From: Bacillota bacterium
GTDB taxonomy: Bacteria; Bacillota; Clostridia; Peptostreptococcales; Anaerovoracaceae
Assembly: GCA_016286935.1 (NCBI GenBank)
Contig: JAEEUO010000100.1
Location: 1-5,034, forward strand
Length of the DNA: 5,034 nt
Reading direction: 5' to 3'
Both the position numbers and the translations under genes were made by a program. Below the pieces are notes generated by a model. It worked only from the letters and a program-made list of their open reading frames with translations. It did no database searches and was not told the DNA's origin. The stretch's first letter is position 1, and the number at the start of each line of letters is the position of its first letter. Shown here one piece after another: positions 1 to 5,034 of the stretch.

Positions 1-1923
1 GAGCTCCCCGGCGCGGAGGACGCGGATGAAGCGATCCGCACGATCGGCAAGACCGCCCAGCTCCTCTTCGTCACCGGCGACGGCAACATCGTCCTCGACG
101 GCTCGATGGTCCGGAACGCGGGCGTGACCCAGGACGAGATGGGCTTCCCGGCCGTCAGCCTGGAATTCGACGGCGAAGGAACGACGGCGTTCGCCGCCGC
201 GACGGAAGCCGCCTACAGCGGGAAGATCATCAACGCCCAGACCGGCGCCGTCGACCGCGTGATCTACATCATCCTCGACAACGAGATCATCTCGAACCCC
301 CAGGTCAACTCCGTCATCGCGAACGGCAGGGCGATCATCTCCGGTAACTTCACCTCCGACTCCGCCGTCGAGCTCGCGCGCCTGATCCGCGCCGGCGCGC
401 TGCCGGTCGATCTGAAGGAGATCGAGACGTCCGTCGTCGGACCGTCCCTCGGCATCAACTCGCTCTCGTCCTCTGTGACGGCGGGCGTGATCGGCGTCGG
501 GCTCGTGCTCCTTCTGATGCTCATCGCGTACTACCTGATGGGCCTCGTCGCGGACTTCGCGCTCGTGCTCTACGTGACGATCACCTTCTGGATCCTCGCG
601 CTCTTCAGCGCGGTCCTGAACCTCCCCGGCATCGCCGGCATCGTCCTCGGCATCGGCATGGCCGTCGACGCGAACGTCATCATCTTCTCGCGCATCCGCG
701 AGGAATACCAGGAAGGCAAGACCGTCCGCGTCGCCGTCCAGTCCGGCTTCAAGCGCGCCTTCGTGACCGTCATCGACGCCCAGGTGACGACGCTGATCGC
801 GGGCGTCGTGCTCTACGCCCTCGGAACGGGCGCCGTGCGCGGCTTCGCGCTGACGCTGATGATCTCGATCTTCGTCAGCGTCTTTACGGCCGTCATCGTC
901 TCGCGGCTCCTCGTCAAGGGCGTCGCGGAAGGGAAGATCTCCCCGAAGATCCTCGGCGTCGAGACGAAGGTCCTCGTGCCGAAGGTCGAATGGATCCGCC
1001 TCCGGAAGTACTTCTACATCGCGGCGGTCGCGTTCATCGTCCTCGGCTGCGCCGTCGGCCTGATCCGCGGCTTCAACTACGGCGTCGACTTCAGCGGCGG
1101 AACGCGTATCCAGCTCGACATGCACGAAGTCGTCTCCGTCGAAGACGTCCAGGCCGTGCTCAGGGCGAACGGCATCGACGGCACCGTCGTCCACTCCGGC
1201 TCCGAAAACAAACAGATCATCATCAAGACGACGGCCGCGCTTGAGAACGAGGCCCGCCAGTCGCTGATCGCTTCGTTCGGCGAGGCGTTCGGCATCTCCG
1301 ACGACGACGTCCTCGAGATCGAACACTTCTCGGCCTCCGTCGGCGCGATGCTGAAGCGGAACGCCGTGAAGGCCGTCCTGATCGCGTCGGTCTGCATGCT
1401 CGTCTACATCATCGTCCGCTTCGAATGGATGATGGGCGTCGGCGCGATCGTCGCGCTGATCCACGACGTGCTCTTCGTCTTCGCGGTCTACGGCCTCTTC
1501 CACGTCCCCGTCAACAACCCGTTCATCGCCGGTATTTTGACCGTCGTCGGCTACTCGATCAACGACACGATCGTCGTCTTCGACCGCATCCGCGAACACC
1601 GCAAGGCCGACGAAAAGCGCAACCTCGAGGATACGGTCAACCTCTCGATCAACCAGACCCTGACGCGCTCGATCATGACCTCCGTCACGACGATCGTCGC
1701 GATCGTTCCGCTCCTCATCATGGGCGGCACGACGATCACCGAGTTCTGCATCCCGCTGCTCGTCGGCGTGCTTGCCGGAACGATCTCCTCGATCACGATC
1801 GCGAGCCCGGTCTACTACGAACTCGCCTCGCGCATGAAGAAGAACAAATACCACGGCGCGAAGTCGAAGAAAAAGAAAGCGAGCCCCGCCCGCCGCAAGG
1901 ATATGGACGGCGCCGTCGTCTAG
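1..1923 (+). CDS. secDF: Protein translocase SecDF (fused SecD-SecF), 5' end missing
   Basis: This is the C-terminal 640 residues of a fused SecD-SecF, the RND-family membrane subunit that uses the proton or sodium gradient to help SecYEG/SecA export proteins. The reading frame is open from base 1 (ELPGAEDADEAIRTIGKTAQ matches the end of the SecD P1 region), so the start and TM1, roughly 100 residues judging from Bacillus SecDF, lie outside. In order: the rest of P1 with RAGALPV (near 390-408) and VGPSLG (436-453); TM2-TM6 (about 478-915), including VDANVIIF at 664-687 with the conserved Asp at 667-669; TM7 near 1009-1065; the SecF signature GVDFSGG at 1081-1101; the P4 domain; TM8-TM12 (about 1369-1815), including INDTIVVFDRIRE with Asp at 1564-1566. 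An Arg at 1666-1668, 34 residues later, has the spacing of the essential Asp/Arg pair in Thermus SecDF. The tail is lysine-rich and cytosolic. Stop TAG at 1921. No frameshift is seen. The fusion is certain because no stop separates the two halves. Confidence 0.97.
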   Translation, partial: ELPGAEDADEAIRTIGKTAQLLFVTGDGNIVLDGSMVRNAGVTQDEMGFPAVSLEFDGEGTTAFAAATEAAYSGKIINAQTGAVDRVIYIILDNEIISNPQVNSVIANGRAIISGNFTSDSAVELARLIRAGALPVDLKEIETSVVGPSLGINSLSSSVTAGVIGVGLVLLLMLIAYYLMGLVADFALVLYVTITFWILALFSAVLNLPGIAGIVLGIGMAVDANVIIFSRIREEYQEGKTVRVAVQSGFKRAFVTVIDAQVTTLIAGVVLYALGTGAVRGFALTLMISIFVSVFTAVIVSRLLVKGVAEGKISPKILGVETKVLVPKVEWIRLRKYFYIAAVAFIVLGCAVGLIRGFNYGVDFSGGTRIQLDMHEVVSVEDVQAVLRANGIDGTVVHSGSENKQIIIKTTAALENEARQSLIASFGEAFGISDDDVLEIEHFSASVGAMLKRNAVKAVLIASVCMLVYIIVRFEWMMGVGAIVALIHDVLFVFAVYGLFHVPVNNPFIAGILTVVGYSINDTIVVFDRIREHRKADEKRNLEDTVNLSINQTLTRSIMTSVTTIVAIVPLLIMGGTTITEFCIPLLVGVLAGTISSITIASPVYYELASRMKKNKYHGAKSKKKKASPARRKDMDGAVV

Positions 1924-1929
1924 TTTTCT

Positions 1930-4128
1930 ATGGCAGATCTGAAACGACGCGAAAAGTTCATAGAGGACATGCTCCGGATCAACCCGACGTACGACGTCGA
2001 TCTTCTGGAGCGCGCCTACGCCAAGGCCGAAGAGGTCCACGAAGGCCAGTTCCGCAAGTCGGGTGAGGACTACATCATCCACCCGATCGAAGTCGCGCGG
2101 ATCCTGGCTGATCTCGGCATGGATGAACAGACGATCGCGGCCGGGCTTCTCCACGACACGGTCGAGGACACGCCCTACGCGCTGGAGGACGTGAAGAACG
2201 ACTTCGGCGAAGAGGTCGCGCTTCTCGTCGACGGCGTGACGAAGCTGAATCTGCTCGTATTCGACTCCAAGGAGACCCAGCAGGCCGAGAACGTCCGCAA
2301 GATGTTCCTCGCGATGTCGAAGGACATCCGCGTCCTGATCATCAAGCTCGCCGACCGCCTCCACAACCTCCGGACGATCAACTACATGAACGAGGACAAG
2401 ATCCGCGAGAAGTGCCGCGAGACGCTCGAGATCTACTCGCCGCTCGCCGCCCGCCTCGGCATGTACAACATCCGTATGGAGCTCGAGGACATCGCGCTCA
2501 AACACCTTGAGCCCGAAGCGTATCAAAAACTCGTGGAGGACGTCAACCGGCGGAGAGGCGAGGGCCAGCCGTTCCTCGACCACGTGATCGCCGCGATCCG
2601 CGAAGGCCTCGACAAGGCCGGAATCAACGCCGAGATCAAGGGCCGGTTCAAACACTACTACAGCGTCTACCGCAAGATGAAGCTCCAGAAGCGCTCGCTC
2701 GACGAGATCTTCGACCTCGTCGCCTGCCGGATCATCGTCGACACCGTGAAGGACTGCTACGGCGCGCTCGGCATCGTCCACACCCTCTGGACGCCGATCC
2801 CCGGCCGCTTCAAGGACTACATCGCGATGCCGAAGTCGAATCTGTACCAGTCGATCCACACGACCGTTATGGGCGACAACGGCAACCCGTTTGAGATCCA
2901 GATCCGGACGCACGAAATGAACCGCGTCGCGGAATACGGCATCGCCGCCCACTGGAAATACAAGGAGGGCGTCACCCAGGACCCCGAGGAATTCAAGCTC
3001 GCGTGGCTCCGCCAGACGCTCGAATGGCAGAAGGACCTCAACGACTCGAAGGAGTTCCTCGATACGCTGAAGGTCGACCTCTTCTCGTCCCAGGTCTTCG
3101 TCTTCACGCCGAAGGGCGACGTGATGGAGCTGCCGAAGGGATCGACGCCGCTCGATTTCGCCTTCAAGATCCACTCCGACGTCGGCGCGAAGTGCGTCGG
3201 CGCCCGCGTCAACGGCAAGATGGTCCCGATCGATTACGAGCTCAAGAACGGCGAGATCATCTCCATCGTCACGTCGAACAACTCGAAGGGCCCGTCGATC
3301 GACTGGCTCAAGATCGCGAAGACGAACACGGCCAAGGCGAAGATCCGCCAGTATCTCAAGAAAATCGACCGCGGCGAGAACGTCGAAAAGGGCAAGGATA
3401 TGCTCGAAAAGTATATCCGGCGGAAGGGCTACGACCCCCAGGACGTCATCCGCGCCGCGTGGATCAACAAGGCCGCGAAGGCGTTCGGCCAGACGACGGC
3501 GGAGGCGCTCTACAACAACATCTCCTACGGCGGCGTGATGCTCTCGAAGGTCGCCGTCTACCTCGTCGACCTCTACCACGAGGACAAGCAGGCCGAGCTC
3601 AAGGCGCGCGAGCAGCGCGAGGCGGAGATCACCGCGGCGGCCGAAAGCCGCAAGGCGAAGCGTCCGCGCAACTCGAGCGGCGTCATCGTCGAGGGCTTCG
3701 ACGACCTTCTGATCCGGTTCGCGAAGTGCTGCAACCCCGTCCCCGGCGACGAGATCATCGGCTTTATCACGAAAGGCCGCGGCGTCTCGGTCCACCGCGC
3801 CGACTGCATCAACGCCCAGTCGCTCGCCGAGACCGAACAGGGCCGCATCATCAACGTCACGTGGGACGAGTCGAAGGAAGGCCTCGAATTCGAGGTGGAC
3901 CTCCGCGTGCTCGCCGAGGACCGCAAGGGGCTCCTCGTCGACATCTCCCGCGTCACGGACGAGATGGGCGTTTCGATCACGTCGCTGTCGGCGAAATCCG
4001 ACCGCGAATCGTCCGTCGCGAACATCCAGATGACCGTCGCGCTGACCGACACGAAGCAGCTCGACCGCATCATCTCCCGCCTCAAACAGATCGACCGCGT
4101 CGCGGACGTGTACCGCGCCGTCGTATAG
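1930..4128 (+). CDS. rel: Bifunctional (p)ppGpp synthetase/hydrolase, long RSH (Rel) family
   Basis: A complete 732-residue Rel protein, close to the 734 of Bacillus RelA. The family makes (p)ppGpp from ATP and GDP/GTP on starved ribosomes and also degrades it. HD hydrolase domain: RKSGEDYIIHP (42-52), His51, His75-Asp76 in LLHDTVED, Asp142 in ADRLHNLRT, so hydrolysis looks intact. Synthetase domain: GRFKHYYSVYRKM (238-250), FDLVACRI with Asp262, RFKD at 293-296 (DNA 2806-2817; the RXKD signature of bifunctional enzymes, not the EXDD of synthesis-only RelA), and FEIQIRT (321-327). Then TGS (about 387-448, with His415 in FKIHSDVG, the family's contact for the uncharged tRNA end), a helical region, a charged linker (about 550-583), a zinc-finger-like domain with Cys600-Cys601, His622 and Cys626, and a C-terminal ACT domain (about 655-732). 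The ATG at 1930 follows secDF by 6 nt and gives the expected N-terminal length, but has no visible Shine-Dalgarno, so coupling to secDF translation is likely. Stop TAG. Confidence 0.97.
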   Translation: MADLKRREKFIEDMLRINPTYDVDLLERAYAKAEEVHEGQFRKSGEDYIIHPIEVARILADLGMDEQTIAAGLLHDTVEDTPYALEDVKNDFGEEVALLVDGVTKLNLLVFDSKETQQAENVRKMFLAMSKDIRVLIIKLADRLHNLRTINYMNEDKIREKCRETLEIYSPLAARLGMYNIRMELEDIALKHLEPEAYQKLVEDVNRRRGEGQPFLDHVIAAIREGLDKAGINAEIKGRFKHYYSVYRKMKLQKRSLDEIFDLVACRIIVDTVKDCYGALGIVHTLWTPIPGRFKDYIAMPKSNLYQSIHTTVMGDNGNPFEIQIRTHEMNRVAEYGIAAHWKYKEGVTQDPEEFKLAWLRQTLEWQKDLNDSKEFLDTLKVDLFSSQVFVFTPKGDVMELPKGSTPLDFAFKIHSDVGAKCVGARVNGKMVPIDYELKNGEIISIVTSNNSKGPSIDWLKIAKTNTAKAKIRQYLKKIDRGENVEKGKDMLEKYIRRKGYDPQDVIRAAWINKAAKAFGQTTAEALYNNISYGGVMLSKVAVYLVDLYHEDKQAELKAREQREAEITAAAESRKAKRPRNSSGVIVEGFDDLLIRFAKCCNPVPGDEIIGFITKGRGVSVHRADCINAQSLAETEQGRIINVTWDESKEGLEFEVDLRVLAEDRKGLLVDISRVTDEMGVSITSLSAKSDRESSVANIQMTVALTDTKQLDRIISRLKQIDRVADVYRAVV

Positions 4129-4134
4129 AAAGGA
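4127..4134 (+). promoter_or_regulatory. Shine-Dalgarno site for the MBL-fold hydrolase gene
   Basis: AGAAAGGA, with core AAAGGA at 4129-4134, overlaps the last two bases of the rel TAG stop and sits 6 nt before the GTG at 4141. This position is ideal and is the main reason to accept GTG as the start, as the next in-frame ATG (near 4252) would remove the first beta strands of the fold. It also allows ribosomes finishing rel to start again on the next gene. Confidence 0.8.
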
Positions 4135-4140
4135 ACCGCC

Positions 4141-4764
4141 GTGAAATTCAGGCTTTACCGTACGGGACCGTACTTTGTGAATACGTATCTCTGCTGGGAT
4201 GAGGAGACGAAGAAGGGCTTCATCGTCGATCCGGGCGGACCGTCCGGGCGGATGGAGAACGACATCGAAGCGGAGGGCATCACCCCCGAATACATCATCC
4301 TCACCCACGGCCACGCCGACCACATCGGCGGCATCCCGCGCCTCGAACAGGTCTATCCCGATATCGTTCTCGTCGCGTGCGTCCACGAGCAGGAACTGCT
4401 CGGCAACACCGACTGGAACGAGAGTGAGGAGACGCTCGGACGGCCGTACGTGCCGGACGTGAAGAAGTGGGTCGACGACGGCGATACGCTGACCGTCGGG
4501 AAGACGGAGCTCCGGTTCATCTGGACGCCCGGCCACACCGAGGGCGGCATGTGCATCTACGACGGGCGCGTGCTGTTCAGCGGCGACACGCTCTTCTGCC
4601 AGTCGATCGGCCGCACGGATCTCCACGGCGGCTCGTTCCCGAAGATCGCGCGGTCGATCCGCGAAAAGCTCTACGTCCTGCCCGACGCGACGCCGGTGTT
4701 TCCGGGACATGAGGGGTCGACGACGATCGGCGATGAGAAGCGGTATAATCCGTTTGTGCATTGA
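4141..4764 (+). CDS. Metallo-beta-lactamase-fold hydrolase, glyoxalase II-like (COG0491 type)
   Basis: A complete 207-residue, single-domain cytosolic hydrolase with no signal peptide. All metal ligands expected for a dinuclear (usually zinc) site are present: the THGHADHIGG motif (55-64) with His56, His58, Asp60 and His61; His132 in TPGHTEGG; Asp149 in FSGDTLF; and His190 in FPGHEGSTT. The stretch SIGRTDLHGGS (155-165) and the ending GDEKRYNPFV are typical of the short YcbL-like glyoxalase II relatives. These lack the C-terminal substrate-binding helices of classical GloB. The N-terminus (GPYFVNTYL, 9-17) matches the family's usual opening strand. The likely chemistry is hydrolysis of a thioester such as S-lactoylglutathione or another thiol adduct, but the substrate cannot be read from sequence. 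Persulfide dioxygenases share part of the GRTD region and are a less likely alternative. The gene starts with GTG 12 nt after rel and is probably co-transcribed with it. Genes of this type often follow rel in Bacillota. Stop TGA at 4762. Confidence 0.93.
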   Translation: MKFRLYRTGPYFVNTYLCWDEETKKGFIVDPGGPSGRMENDIEAEGITPEYIILTHGHADHIGGIPRLEQVYPDIVLVACVHEQELLGNTDWNESEETLGRPYVPDVKKWVDDGDTLTVGKTELRFIWTPGHTEGGMCIYDGRVLFSGDTLFCQSIGRTDLHGGSFPKIARSIREKLYVLPDATPVFPGHEGSTTIGDEKRYNPFVH

Positions 4765-4788
4765 TCAGTCGCGGCTGTATATCCTTTA

Positions 4789-4892
4789 CAAAACACGGCT
4801 CGCGCCTGGGCGATTCTTAACGCAGCGGTACTAAGCTCTGACTGCGCCTACGGCTTGTCAGTCGCTAAGTACCGGCTAAATCGCACGTTTTG
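4789..4892. repeat. Nested imperfect palindrome in the intergenic gap
   Basis: Four pairs of inverted arms lie one inside another. The outermost is CAAAAC (4789-4794) with GTTTTG (4887-4892). Next is GCGATT (4810-4815) with AATCGC (4879-4884). The core is CGGTACTAAGC (4826-4836) with GCTAAGTACCG (4864-4874), 11 positions with one A/A mismatch. Innermost is GACTG (4840-4844) with CAGTC (4859-4863), enclosing a 14-nt loop that itself holds GCC-TAC-GGC. The core arms are convincing. The two outer pairs are short and separated by unequal gaps, so they could be partly chance. A run of four T (4888-4891) follows the inner arms, so a terminator after the hydrolase gene is possible, but the run is short. 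A dispersed palindromic (REP- or MITE-like) repeat is the other main reading. No transposase is present. One copy in the window cannot decide between these. Confidence 0.6.
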
Positions 4893-4922
4893 CCGGACGC
4901 ACACACAGTTCACGCGAGACAA

Positions 4923-5034
4923 ATGCAATACCGCATAGATTACAACCGAACCGAAAAAACCTATGAGCCTGCTGAACTCGTAAGGATGTTTCTCTCTCCT
5001 GACGAACTGTCTGAAGAGGGTGAACCCATTAGAG
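4923..5034 (+). CDS. Probable start of another gene, 3' end missing; HemZ possible from context
   Basis: From ATG at 4923 the frame stays open for 37 codons to the window edge, beginning MQYRIDYNRTEKTYEPAELV and ending with an acidic stretch (PDELSEEGEP). The last in-frame stop upstream is TAA at 4866-4868. Only a weak GAGA (4916-4919), 3 nt before the ATG, could serve as a ribosome site. No catalytic motif is visible. In many clostridia the gene after the MBL-fold hydrolase is hemZ, the radical-SAM coproporphyrinogen dehydrogenase. Its variable N-terminal domain also has a helix followed by acidic residues, so hemZ is a reasonable guess but is not shown by the sequence. Codon use differs from the upstream genes: 15 of the 36 codons after the start end in G or C, and the stretch is about 45% GC. 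The gene could therefore be under its own control or of different origin, or this may simply be an AT-richer gene start. Confidence 0.5.
   Translation, partial: MQYRIDYNRTEKTYEPAELVRMFLSPDELSEEGEPIR

Noticed and set aside
3573..4085. A 170-codon open frame on the - strand
   Set aside because: It is Ser/Arg-rich antisense sequence of the rel C-terminus with no recognisable domain. It results from the strong GC3 bias, as do the shorter antisense frames over secDF, rel and the hydrolase gene.
1930..4128. Synthesis-only RelA or hydrolysis-biased SpoT identity for the alarmone enzyme
   Set aside because: The HD residues are intact and the synthetase domain carries RFKD with its conserved Asp, so a bifunctional Rel is the better reading.
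1921..4143. Possible recoding of TAG, because secDF, rel and the hydrolase gene share one frame and are separated only by TAG stops
   Set aside because: No in-frame TAG occurs inside any of the three genes. Each protein ends and begins where its family normally does, and the third gene has its own ribosome site. Three genes sharing a frame by chance is not rare (about 1 in 9).
3003..4202. A 399-codon open frame on the + strand overlapping rel
   Set aside because: Its product is dominated by Arg, Pro and Gly, as expected when a high-GC gene is read out of frame. The rel frame here has every TGS, zinc-finger and ACT landmark.
4744..4749. A perfect TATAAT at the end of the hydrolase gene as a -10 promoter for the next ORF
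   Set aside because: It encodes Tyr-Asn in the conserved RYNPFV ending of the protein, and no TTGACA-like box lies about 17 nt upstream.
4754..4783. TTGTGC (4754-4759) and TATATC (4778-4783) as a promoter
   Set aside because: The spacing is 18 nt, but the boxes match the consensus at only 3 and 4 of 6 positions. That is too weak to annotate without transcript data.

Overview
This window reads as a stretch of housekeeping chromosome from a GC-rich member of the Bacillota (Firmicutes), most likely a clostridial lineage. The reasons are a single-chain SecDF, a bifunctional Rel protein of the Bacillus length and layout, a Rel to MBL-fold hydrolase order typical of that group, and a clear AAAGGA ribosome site. 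The three long genes prefer C or G at third codon positions; a sampled coding line (541-600) is about 65% GC. The assignment is inferred from protein character and gene order, because no marker gene such as 16S rRNA is present.

Layout, all on the + strand: the 3' part of secDF (1-1923), a protein-export motor subunit whose N-terminus lies before the window; then, 6 nt later, a complete rel/spoT-type (p)ppGpp synthetase/hydrolase (1930-4128); then, 12 nt later and behind a good Shine-Dalgarno, a complete 207-residue metallo-beta-lactamase-fold hydrolase with a GTG start (4141-4764). The tight spacing suggests one co-transcribed unit. A 158-nt gap follows (4765-4922), largely filled by a nested imperfect palindrome (4789-4892). 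From 4923 to the window end there is an open frame with an ATG that is probably the start of another gene. By gene order this could be the radical-SAM coproporphyrinogen dehydrogenase HemZ, but the visible part is too short to prove it.

The genes do not form one pathway. SecDF uses the ion gradient to pull secreted proteins across the membrane, Rel sets the alarmone level in response to starvation, and the MBL-fold enzyme is a general thioester or related hydrolase. They share a conserved genomic neighbourhood. Compared with the arrangement known from Bacillus (secDF ... recJ, apt, rel, dtd ...), recJ and apt are not between secDF and rel, and dtd is not between rel and the hydrolase.

No mobile-element gene, CRISPR array, RNA gene, or new defence or biosynthetic system is visible. 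The parts most worth a second look are the palindromic intergenic element and the drop in GC (to about 45%) in the final 114 nt.
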